From positions 1 through 39,405 of the forward strand of contig JARKPR010000018.1 in NCBI GenBank assembly GCA_029975165.1: a stretch of 39,405 nucleotides of DNA, read 5' to 3'. Source of the stretch: Selenomonadales bacterium (GTDB lineage: Bacteria > Bacillota > Negativicutes > Sporomusales > UBA7701). The notes beneath the pieces are model-generated. The model saw only the letters and a list, made by a program, of their open reading frames with translations. It was not told the DNA's origin and ran no database searches. A program made the position numbers and the translations under genes. The stretch's first letter is position 1; each line of letters starts with the position of its first letter. Shown here piece after piece: positions 32,885-39,405 of this stretch.

Positions 32885-33787
32885 TCACGGCGAGTCGAAC
32901 AGCCAGTCGCGGTTGAGCATGTGGAAGTATCTGTCGAAGATGGCCAGCACCTTAACCGTGCTGGCCTTCGGGTATTTGTGGGTGACCTTGAAGACCGGCA
33001 TGGCCGGCGGGGCGGGCGACAGCCGCCGGATGGCGTAGTTGCCCCGCCGGAAGGCTTCTTCGGCCACCCACATCGGCATGATCGTCCAGTGCCGGGGGTC
33101 GCGCATGAGCTGGAGGATGACGGTGGCGTTGTCCAGGCTTATACGGGAGGGGTGGAGCGGGTTCCACCATTTGTCGTGCCAGGCCTGGAAGTGGGGCGAG
33201 GACCAGGACAGATACAGCTCGAAGTCCGGGTCGAGTTCTTCGGGGCGGACGATGCCGGTGGCCGGGTCGTCGGCCGTTTTCAGCATGATGACGACCATGG
33301 GCGAGGCGAAGCACTGTTCGACGTTGAGGTTGGGGAGGGTGGTCTCGCGGAGGACGACGGCGACGTCGAGCTGGCGCCGTTCGACTTCGCCGTAGAGCTC
33401 GACGGAGTGAAAGGCGCGGATGACGAGGCGGACGGGCGGCTGGTGCTGGCTGATGGCCCGGTAGAGCGGCGGGAAGTAGAAGGTGTTGAGGCTGTCGGTC
33501 GTGCCGATGGACAGGACGGCTTTGGGGCCGTGGGACTGGAGGAGCTGCGTCTCCCGCTGGAGGGCGCTCCATTTTTCCGCCAGGGCGACGAATTCTTCGC
33601 CGGCCGGGGTGAGGCGGATCTCCTTGAGGCCTTTGCCGCGTTCGATGAGCGTGAGGCCGAGATTCTGTTCGAGCTTTTTCAGCCGGTGGCTGATGGACGA
33701 CTGGGCGAGATGGAGCTCCTCGGCGGCGCGGGATATGCTGCCCGTCCGCAGCACGGCCAGAAAGGTCTCGACGGCGAACAAGTCCAT
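32885..33787 (-). CDS. LysR-family transcriptional regulator
   Basis: A 300-residue LysR protein: N-terminal winged helix-turn-helix (residues 1-60, AVLRTGSISRAAEELHLAQS, then SHRLKKLEQNLGLTL) and a type-2 periplasmic-binding-like effector domain. AGGAGG lies 5 bp upstream of the ATG. It is divergent from the RraA/Ldh2/TTT operon with a 167-bp shared intergenic region carrying an inverted repeat and a promoter, so it is the likely regulator of that operon. The effector is probably a hydroxyacid handled by the operon (inference). Confidence 0.9.
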   Translation of the reverse strand: MDLFAVETFLAVLRTGSISRAAEELHLAQSSISHRLKKLEQNLGLTLIERGKGLKEIRLTPAGEEFVALAEKWSALQRETQLLQSHGPKAVLSIGTTDSLNTFYFPPLYRAISQHQPPVRLVIRAFHSVELYGEVERRQLDVAVVLRETTLPNLNVEQCFASPMVVIMLKTADDPATGIVRPEELDPDFELYLSWSSPHFQAWHDKWWNPLHPSRISLDNATVILQLMRDPRHWTIMPMWVAEEAFRRGNYAIRRLSPAPPAMPVFKVTHKYPKASTVKVLAIFDRYFHMLNRDWLFDSP

Positions 33788-33797
33788 GGATACCTCC

Positions 33798-33833
33798 TAA
33801 TATCGAAACTGTTAATATTTCATAGCGATATTA
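33798..33833. promoter_or_regulatory. LysR-type operator candidate
   Basis: TAATATCG (33798-33805) and CGATATTA (33826-33833) are perfect 8-bp inverted arms 20 bp apart, starting at the lysR ribosome site and ending just before the divergent promoter. A site here could serve both autoregulation and activation of the divergent operon. Confidence 0.55.
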
Positions 33834-33838
33834 TTCAC

Positions 33839-33867
33839 TTTACTGTGGGTAACCCTTATTTTAAAAT
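33839..33867 (+). promoter_or_regulatory. Probable sigma-A promoter of the RraA/Ldh2/TTT operon
   Basis: TTTACT (33839-33844) and TAAAAT (33862-33867) are separated by 17 bp, directly downstream of the LysR-type inverted repeat. The spacer holds the small palindrome GGGTAACCC. The predicted leader is about 80 nt. Confidence 0.55.
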
Positions 33868-33954
33868 TATAATTAATCCAAGCATTCCGTCAATAGAGCC
33901 GGCAGAAATCGGTTCGCCAATCACGGCCACGGCCGAAAAAAAGGAGAGTAATAT

Positions 33955-34635
33955 ATGGGAAACGCTGGATTCCGCATCTACACCAAGGTTGCCAGACCGT
34001 CCAAGGAACTGGTGGAAAGCTTCCGGGGCATGCCGGTGGCCAATATCGCCGACAACATGAACCGGACGTTCGTCGTCGACGCCAGGATCCGCCCGATTAA
34101 CAAGCGGCCCCTGCTGGGGACGGCCTTCACGGTTAAATCCCGCACCGCCGACAATCTCATGTTCCACAAGGCGATCGACCTGGCGCAGCCCGGCGACGTC
34201 ATCCTCGTGGACGTGCAGGGCGATACGACGAATTCGGTGACCGGCGAGCTGATGATAACCTGGGCCGAGCACCGCGGCGTCGCCGGCGTCGTCATCGACG
34301 GCGCTATCCGCGATGTCGACGCTTACGAAAACATGCATATTTCGGTGTATGCCGCCGGCATCACCCCCAAGGGCCCGTACAAGGACGGCCCCGGGGAGAT
34401 AAACGTGCCGGTGTCGGTCGGCGGCGTGGTCGTCAAGCCTGGCGATATCATCGTCGGCGACAGCGACGGCATTGTGGTCATCGATCCCAAGGACGCGCCG
34501 GGGATTATCGACAAGGTCAAGGCGATGATGGAAAAGGAAGCGGCCATCATTAAAAATATCCGCGAAAAAGGCGTGTGGGAACGGCCGTGGGTCGACGCAA
34601 CCCTAAAGGAGAAGGGCTGCGAGATCATCGATTGA
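33955..34635 (+). CDS. RraA-like / HMG-aldolase family protein
   Basis: A 226-residue protein of the RraA-like family (once called demethylmenaquinone methyltransferase-like). The strand-loop GVVIDGAIRDVDAY (111-124) holds the Arg119-Asp120 pair that binds substrate and metal in 4-hydroxy-4-methyl-2-oxoglutarate/oxaloacetate aldolases. Enzymes of this group cleave 4-carboxy-4-hydroxy-2-oxoacids or decarboxylate oxaloacetate; some members are only RNase E inhibitors. Here, next to a hydroxyacid dehydrogenase and a carboxylate transporter, an aldolase or decarboxylase role is more likely. AAAGGAGAGTAATAT precedes the ATG. Confidence 0.85.
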   Translation: MGNAGFRIYTKVARPSKELVESFRGMPVANIADNMNRTFVVDARIRPINKRPLLGTAFTVKSRTADNLMFHKAIDLAQPGDVILVDVQGDTTNSVTGELMITWAEHRGVAGVVIDGAIRDVDAYENMHISVYAAGITPKGPYKDGPGEINVPVSVGGVVVKPGDIIVGDSDGIVVIDPKDAPGIIDKVKAMMEKEAAIIKNIREKGVWERPWVDATLKEKGCEIID

Positions 34636-34692
34636 CAAGCTAGGCCGGATTCGGGCCGCAGCAAAAAACTTATTTTCAGGGGAGTGACGATT

Positions 34693-35751
34693 GTGCAGGA
34701 CGGAACGAGGCTTGTCAATGCGGGTAAGCTGCGGGAATACTGCGGCCTGCTCTTCCGGAAGGCGGGTGTGCCGAAGGACGAAGCGGATATAAACGCCGAT
34801 AATCTGGTCGAAGCCGATCTGGCGGGAGTCGAGTCGCACGGCGTGACCAGGATGGGCATTTATCTGAAGAGGCTGCGGGTCGGGGCGACCAACCCCGTCA
34901 TGGAAGTGAAGACGGTGGCCGACGCGCCGGGGACGGCGGTCATCGACGCCTGCAACAGCATGGGGGCGGTGTCATCCCGCCACGCCATGCAGGTGGCGAT
35001 CGAGAAGGCCAAAAACGTGGGCGTGTCGTTCGTGAGCCTGCGGAATTCCAACCATAACGGCATGGCCGCTTACTATACGAAGATGGCTCTCGAGCATAAC
35101 ATGATCGGCTTTTCGGCCACCAACAGCGCTTCGCGGACGGCGCCGTGGGGGAGCCGGGTGGCCTTGCTGGGGACCAACCCATTCTCATGGGCGATTCCGG
35201 CCGGCAAGGAGCTGCCGATCGTCGCCGATATGGCCAGCTGCGTGGTCGCCCGCGGCAAGATCCAGCTGGCGCAGAAGAAGAATGTCCCCATTCCGCCGGG
35301 CTGGGCGCTGACGAAGGACGGCGACGAGACGACCGACCCGACGGCGGCTTTGAGCGGCTGCGTGCTGCCGTTCGGGGGCCCGAAGGGCTCGGGCATCGCC
35401 ACCATTGTCGAGGTGCTGACCGGCATCCTCGCCGGCTCGGCCTTTTCGACCCATATCCGCGACATGTACGCCGATTTCGACGGCCCTATCTACGTGAGCC
35501 AGTATTTCGGGGCGATCGACGTGGCTGTGTTCGAACCGGTGGCCGAGTTCAAGGCCAAGGTGGACGAGCTGATCACGATCATCAAAACGAGCCCCAAGGC
35601 CAAAGGGGTAAACGAGGTTTTCCTGCCTGGCGAGATCGAGGCGCGCACGCGCCGGGAGCGCCTGGACAAGGGAATCCCGCTGAGCACGCTGACGCTCGAC
35701 GAGCTGCGGCGCGAGGGCGAAGCCTACGGCGTGCCCTATACGCTGGCTTGA
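34693..35751 (+). CDS. Ldh2-family malate/L-lactate-type dehydrogenase
   Basis: A 352-residue NAD(P)-dependent oxidoreductase of the malate/L-lactate/L-sulfolactate dehydrogenase (Ldh_2) family, unrelated to classical Rossmann LDH. ESHGVTRMGIYLKRL, NSNHNGMAAYYTKMA, APWGSRVALLGTNPFSWAIP and LPFGGPKGSGIATIVEVLTG are family signatures. GTG 34693 is preferred because AGGGGAG at 34678-34684 is 8 bp upstream. Members oxidise 2-hydroxyacids such as malate, ureidoglycolate or sulfolactate to the 2-oxo acid. In this operon it could produce the 2-oxo substrate of the RraA-like aldolase. Confidence 0.88.
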   Translation: MQDGTRLVNAGKLREYCGLLFRKAGVPKDEADINADNLVEADLAGVESHGVTRMGIYLKRLRVGATNPVMEVKTVADAPGTAVIDACNSMGAVSSRHAMQVAIEKAKNVGVSFVSLRNSNHNGMAAYYTKMALEHNMIGFSATNSASRTAPWGSRVALLGTNPFSWAIPAGKELPIVADMASCVVARGKIQLAQKKNVPIPPGWALTKDGDETTDPTAALSGCVLPFGGPKGSGIATIVEVLTGILAGSAFSTHIRDMYADFDGPIYVSQYFGAIDVAVFEPVAEFKAKVDELITIIKTSPKAKGVNEVFLPGEIEARTRRERLDKGIPLSTLTLDELRREGEAYGVPYTLA

Positions 35752-35801
35752 TCTAGATGCGCCTTATCCGATATATGGTTTAAATAACGGAGGGAGGTAT
35801 C

Positions 35802-36806
35802 GTGTTAATGCGGAACTGGAAGACTTTTGTCCTTGTGGCGCTGCTGGTCGCGGCCCTGGTCGCGGCCGCCGGCTGCGGCGGCGGCCAGCAGGCCGCCCAG
35901 CAGGAGAAGTACCCGACGCGGGCGATCACGGTCATCGTGCCGTACGCGGCCGGCGGGGGGACGGACGTGGGGGCGAGGATGCTCCTGCCGTACGTCGAAA
36001 AGGACCTCGGGGTGCCGCTGACGGTGGTCAACAAGGTCGGCGGCGGCGGCTGGGTCGGCTGGTCGGAGCTTTTGAGCGGCGACACGTCGGGCTATACCAT
36101 CGCCTATATCAACACGCCGTCGCTGCAGGCCGGCTATCTCAATCCCTCGGTGAAGCGCAACAAGAGCCTGGATGACTTCGAAGTGATCGCCAACCATGTC
36201 CTTGATTACGGGGCCATCGTCGTGCGGGCCGACGACAATCGTTTCAACACGATCAAGGATCTCATCGAGTACGCCAAGAAGAACGAGTTGATCGCCACCT
36301 CCACCGGCGTGGCCAGCGACGATCATGTGGCGATGCTCAAGCTGAACAAGGCGTCCGGCACGAAGTTCGTCGCTCTGCAGACCAAGGGCTGGGCCGACGG
36401 CAAGGCCGCCCTGCTGGGCAGCCATGCCGACGTGGTGTTCGCCAATGTCGGCGAGGTGGCTGTGCCGCACAAGGAAAAAGAGGTAAAGGTCCTGGCCGTA
36501 ATGGCTGAGAAGCGGTCGAAGTTCATGCCCGACGTGCCGACGCTGGACGAGATCGGCTATAAGGGGATTTACTCGTGGTCGGGCCGCGGCCTGGCCGCCA
36601 AGAAGGGCCTCCCCAAAGACAAGCTCGACAAGCTGGTGGCGGCGTTCGAAAAGGCGGTCACCAACCCCGGGCATGTCAAGAAGATGGAAGAGATGGGCCT
36701 GGAGATCAAGTTCATGAAGGGCGACGAATTCCGCAAGTTCCTCAAATCGGACGAGGACGCCATCAAGAGCGTCAATAACCTGTTAGACTGGAAGCAGGCC
36801 CAGTAA
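35802..36806 (+). CDS. tctC: TctC-type substrate-binding lipoprotein 3
   Basis: A 334-residue TctC/Bug-family lipoprotein with lipobox AAAGC (Cys25) and ITVIVPYAAGGGTDVGARML at the ligand loop, AHVV-type central strands and WSGRGLAAKKGLP near the C-terminus. It is clearly more distant from the two TctC proteins at 27-29 kb than these are from each other. The GTG start follows GGAGGGAGGTATC. It begins the second TTT system and follows the dehydrogenase gene after 50 bp. Confidence 0.9.
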   Translation: MLMRNWKTFVLVALLVAALVAAAGCGGGQQAAQQEKYPTRAITVIVPYAAGGGTDVGARMLLPYVEKDLGVPLTVVNKVGGGGWVGWSELLSGDTSGYTIAYINTPSLQAGYLNPSVKRNKSLDDFEVIANHVLDYGAIVVRADDNRFNTIKDLIEYAKKNELIATSTGVASDDHVAMLKLNKASGTKFVALQTKGWADGKAALLGSHADVVFANVGEVAVPHKEKEVKVLAVMAEKRSKFMPDVPTLDEIGYKGIYSWSGRGLAAKKGLPKDKLDKLVAAFEKAVTNPGHVKKMEEMGLEIKFMKGDEFRKFLKSDEDAIKSVNNLLDWKQAQ

Positions 36807-36810
36807 GCCC

Positions 36811-36838
36811 CGGGGGCGGGCCGCCCGGCCCGCCCCCG
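36811..36838 (+). terminator. GC-rich stem-loop after tctC
   Basis: CGGGGGCGGGCC (36811-36822) pairs with GGCCCGCCCCCG (36827-36838), 12 bp with a 4-nt loop, then CAATTTGTTTCG, a weak T-rich tail. It starts 5 bp after the tctC stop, in the same place relative to the binding-protein gene as the other two such hairpins in the window. Confidence 0.65.
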
Positions 36839-36976
36839 CAATTTGTTTCGCCCCTGAAGAAAGCGTGGCAGTTCTTTCGTATCAAGGCGGGAAACGCATA
36901 TTGCCGGCAGCGGCGTCAGCCAGGCAGCCTGCCTGCGGACAAATCTGGCGGCGGTATTCTCATAAAGGAGGGCGGC

Positions 36977-37426
36977 ATGAACAACGCGGCTCTGTGGATC
37001 GGCCTGGTTATCCTGGCTTTCGCCGGCGTTCTTTTCCAGCAGTCTACGACCTACCAATACTTCGGCAGGTTCGGACCGGGTCCCGGCCTGTTCCCGTTAT
37101 GGCTCAGCGGGACGCTGGGCGTAATAACCCTCATTTATATCATTAATTCGTACCGGCACAAGATCGTCACTTTCGCCGCCATCCTGCCGAAGGGCACGGG
37201 CAGGATACGGGTGGTCTCCCTCTTCGCCGCCCTGATCGTGTTCCTGGTCGCCATACGGTTCACCGGCTATACGGTCGCCAGCACGATCATGCTGTTCATC
37301 CTGCTTGTCCGCGAATACAAGTGGTATAAAAGCCTGGCCATCGCCGCGGCCATATCCGTCGTCGTCTTCTATGTATTCAGGGGGATTCTCGACGTGCCGC
37401 TGCCGGTGAACCCGTTCGGTTTCTGA
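36977..37426 (+). CDS. tctB: TctB, small membrane subunit (second TTT system)
   Basis: A 149-residue protein with four hydrophobic segments and the TctB layout (LWIGLVILAFAGVLFQQS; FPLWLSGTLGVITLIYIIN; LFAALIVFLVAIRFTGY; IAAAISVVVFYVF). AAAGGAGGGCGGC precedes the ATG. The 170 bp upstream hold only the hairpin and no gene that I can support. Confidence 0.87.
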   Translation: MNNAALWIGLVILAFAGVLFQQSTTYQYFGRFGPGPGLFPLWLSGTLGVITLIYIINSYRHKIVTFAAILPKGTGRIRVVSLFAALIVFLVAIRFTGYTVASTIMLFILLVREYKWYKSLAIAAAISVVVFYVFRGILDVPLPVNPFGF

Positions 37427-37455
37427 CGGAATCCGCACTCCATGGGGGGGAGAAT

Positions 37456-38952
37456 ATGGAATATCTATTGACGGGATTTGCCACGGCTTTGAGCTGGCAA
37501 AACCTGCTTTACTGCCTGATCGGCGTGACGTTCGGCATGCTTGTCGGCGTACTGCCCGGGCTCGGCCCGTCGGCCGGGACGGCGGTGCTGCTGCCGCTGA
37601 CGTTCGGCATGGAACCCATCTCGGCGATCATTATGCTGTCCGGTATCTATTACGGCGCCATGTATGGCGGCACTATCACTTCCGTTTTGATCAACACCCC
37701 GGGTGAGGCCGCTTCGGCCATCACCTGCCTGGACGGCTACCCGCTGGCCCAGCAGGGCCGGGCGGGGACGGCGCTCGGGGTGGCCGGCATCGGCTCGTTC
37801 TTCGGCGGCACGGTCGCGATCATCGGCCTGGCGTTCATCGGCCCGCCGCTGGCCAAGTTGGCGCTGAAGTTCGGCCCGCCCGAATTTTTCGCCCTGATGG
37901 TGCTCGGCATGACGATGGTCATCGGCCTGATGGGCAAATCGGTGCTGCGCGGCCTGATCGCCGCTTTCATCGGCCTCAACCTGGCCATCATCGGCATGGA
38001 CCCGCTGACAGGCACCGTCCGCTTCGCGTTCGGCGTCGAGGAATTATCGAACGGTCTGGACTTTATTCCCCTGGTCATGGGGATGTTCGGGCTGTCGGAG
38101 ATCATCCTCTGCCTGGAGGACGAGATGAAGGCCGAGACGCCGCCGAAGGTCAGGGGCCTGTTGCCGCGCCGCGAGGAATGGGGGCCGGTGACGAAGGCCA
38201 TAATGCGGGGGACGGGCATCGGTTTTCTCGTCGGCCTGCTGCCGGGGACCAATTCGGTCATCCCGACGATCATGTCTTATTCGCTGGAGCGCAAGCTGGC
38301 CAAAGACCCCTCGCGCTTCGGCAAGGGCGCGATCGAAGGGGTCGCTTCGCCGGAGACGGCCAACAACGCCTATTGCGGGGCGGCGCTCATCCCGCTGTTC
38401 ACCCTCGGCATCCCCAGTTCCCCTACCGTGGCCATTCTCCTGGGGGCCTTCATCATGCACGGGCTGCAGCCCGGCCCCCAGTTGTTCAGCAAAAACCCCG
38501 ATTTCGTCTGGGCGGTCATTGCCAGCATGTTCGTCGGCAACCTCATCCTGCTGTTCATGAACCTGCCGATGGCCGGGTTCTGGGCGAAGATGCTGATGGT
38601 GCCGTACAAGCTGCTGTTCCCGATAGTCCTGGCGGTCGCCATTGTCGGCTCCTACAGCGTCAACAACAGCATGTTCGACGTCGGGGCGATGATCCTTTTC
38701 GGCATCCTCGGCTATTTCCTCAAGAAGGTGGAGATTCCCCTGGCCCCCGTCGTGCTTACGTTCGTGCTCGGCAGGCTGATCGAGGATTCGCTGCTCCAGT
38801 CGCTCACGCTGTTCCGCGGCGATTTCACGCTGATTTTCAGCCGGCCGATCGCCGGCACGCTGCTGGTGCTGTCGCTGCTGATCTTCGTCGCGAGCGTGAT
38901 CGCCGGCCTGAAAAACAAAAAGGGCGCCCTGGCGTCCGATGTGGAGATGTGA
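37456..38952 (+). CDS. tctA: TctA, large membrane subunit (second TTT system)
   Basis: A 498-residue permease with about 11-12 membrane segments and TctA signatures GVLPGLGPSAGTAVLLPLTF, SGIYYGAMYGGTITSVLINT, EGVASPETANNAYCGAALIP and LGIPSSPTVAILLGAF. It is a full-length paralogue of the TctA at 29624. It is followed 21 bp later by a hydroxyacid dehydrogenase gene. With tctC and tctB upstream, this is a complete three-component carboxylate importer. Confidence 0.92.
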   Translation: MEYLLTGFATALSWQNLLYCLIGVTFGMLVGVLPGLGPSAGTAVLLPLTFGMEPISAIIMLSGIYYGAMYGGTITSVLINTPGEAASAITCLDGYPLAQQGRAGTALGVAGIGSFFGGTVAIIGLAFIGPPLAKLALKFGPPEFFALMVLGMTMVIGLMGKSVLRGLIAAFIGLNLAIIGMDPLTGTVRFAFGVEELSNGLDFIPLVMGMFGLSEIILCLEDEMKAETPPKVRGLLPRREEWGPVTKAIMRGTGIGFLVGLLPGTNSVIPTIMSYSLERKLAKDPSRFGKGAIEGVASPETANNAYCGAALIPLFTLGIPSSPTVAILLGAFIMHGLQPGPQLFSKNPDFVWAVIASMFVGNLILLFMNLPMAGFWAKMLMVPYKLLFPIVLAVAIVGSYSVNNSMFDVGAMILFGILGYFLKKVEIPLAPVVLTFVLGRLIEDSLLQSLTLFRGDFTLIFSRPIAGTLLVLSLLIFVASVIAGLKNKKGALASDVEM

Positions 38953-38973
38953 CAGACTAAGGAGTGATTGTGC

Positions 38974-39405
38974 TTGAAAGCAGTCGTCCTCGACGGCTAC
39001 ACCTTAAACCCCGGCGACCTGAGCTGGCAGGCTATCGAAGCGCTGTGCGACCTCACGGTCTACGACCGGACGGCGTACGACCCGGCCGGCACGGCCAAGG
39101 TGATCGACAGGATCCGCGACGCCGACATCGTGTTTACCAATAAGACGCCCCTGCCGGCGGCGGCCATCGAAGCCGCGCCGCAGCTTAAGTATATCGGCGT
39201 GCTGGCCACCGGCTACAATGTGGTGGATGTGGAAACCGCCAAGGCGCGCGGCATTGTCGTCACGAATATCCCCACCTACGGCACGGACGCGGTGTCGCAG
39301 ATGGCCATCGCCCTGCTGCTGGAAATGTGCCACCATGTCGGCGCCCACGATGCGGCGGTGAAAGACGGCGAATGGGTCCGCAACCCCGACTGGTGCTTCT
39401 GGAAA
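38974..39405 (+). CDS. D-isomer-specific 2-hydroxyacid dehydrogenase (N-terminal part, runs off the window)
   Basis: 144 residues are visible: MKAVVLDGYTLNPGDLSW at the start, then TNKTPLPAAAIEAAPQLKYIG and GVLATGYNVVDVETAKARG, TNIPTYGTDAVSQMAIALLL. This is the catalytic domain of glycerate/hydroxypyruvate-reductase-like 2-hydroxyacid dehydrogenases, with the NAD domain beyond the window. The start is a TTG at 38974: AAGGAG lies 9 bp upstream, and an upstream TGA (38965-38967) leaves only TTG 38968 or 38974. It likely acts on the 2-hydroxy or 2-oxo acid imported by the adjacent TTT system. Confidence 0.85.
   Translation, partial: MKAVVLDGYTLNPGDLSWQAIEALCDLTVYDRTAYDPAGTAKVIDRIRDADIVFTNKTPLPAAAIEAAPQLKYIGVLATGYNVVDVETAKARGIVVTNIPTYGTDAVSQMAIALLLEMCHHVGAHDAAVKDGEWVRNPDWCFWK

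Overview
The window looks like a chromosomal catabolic region of a GC-rich Gram-positive-lineage anaerobe. Strong AGGAGG-type ribosome binding sites, lipobox-bearing substrate-binding proteins, a sigma-54 activator, and the mix of molybdate, sugar-acid and tripartite tricarboxylate transport (TTT) genes suggest the Negativicutes (Sporomusaceae-like). This placement is an inference, not a measured result. There is no tRNA, rRNA, insertion sequence, phage gene or CRISPR array; almost everything is small-molecule uptake and carbon-acid metabolism with its regulators.

Layout. (1) 1-5.2 kb: tail of an unknown gene; a PrpR-type sigma-54 activator; a near-perfect -24/-12 promoter; then a YciI-like protein, a metallo-beta-lactamase-fold hydrolase and an MFS carboxylate transporter, followed by a remnant of a LarA-type (nickel lactate racemase family) gene. 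(2) 5.2-10.4 kb: molybdate/tungstate block, with an HTH plus periplasmic-binding-like regulator facing modD-modA-modA2-modB-modC; the second ModA has lost three oxyanion-contacting residues. (3) 10.4-12.7 kb: a two-gene minus-strand unit of unknown function (89-aa protein and a coiled-coil DUF2325 protein) with a long structured leader. (4) 12.9-24.4 kb: the most interesting part, a CUT2 sugar ABC transporter followed by an MBL-fold hydrolase, a Tm-1-like (UPF0261) ATP-binding protein, a RuBisCO-like protein, an RpiB-type and a TIM-type isomerase, a class II aldolase-family protein and a GntR/FCD regulator, with a tandem operator in front. (5) 24.5-32.9 kb: a membrane-spanning AraC-type regulator, a TTT system with two tandem TctC proteins, an HpcH/HpaI aldolase and a GarR-type reductase. 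(6) 32.9-39.4 kb: a LysR regulator facing an RraA/HMG-aldolase-like gene, an Ldh2-family dehydrogenase, a second complete TTT system and the start of a D-2-hydroxyacid dehydrogenase.

How the parts fit. Region 4 resembles the apionate/isoapionate-type routes in which a RuBisCO-like protein decarboxylates a branched oxo-acid phosphate to L-erythrulose 1-phosphate; a TIM homologue and an RpiB homologue then convert this to D-erythrulose 4-phosphate and D-erythrose 4-phosphate. No recognised kinase is present, so the Tm-1-like ATP-binding protein is a candidate for the missing phosphorylation step. Regions 5 and 6 are two parallel import-plus-aldolase-plus-dehydrogenase modules for sugar or dicarboxylic acids. 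Region 1 appears to be a separate sigma-54-driven hydroxyacid or lactone module.
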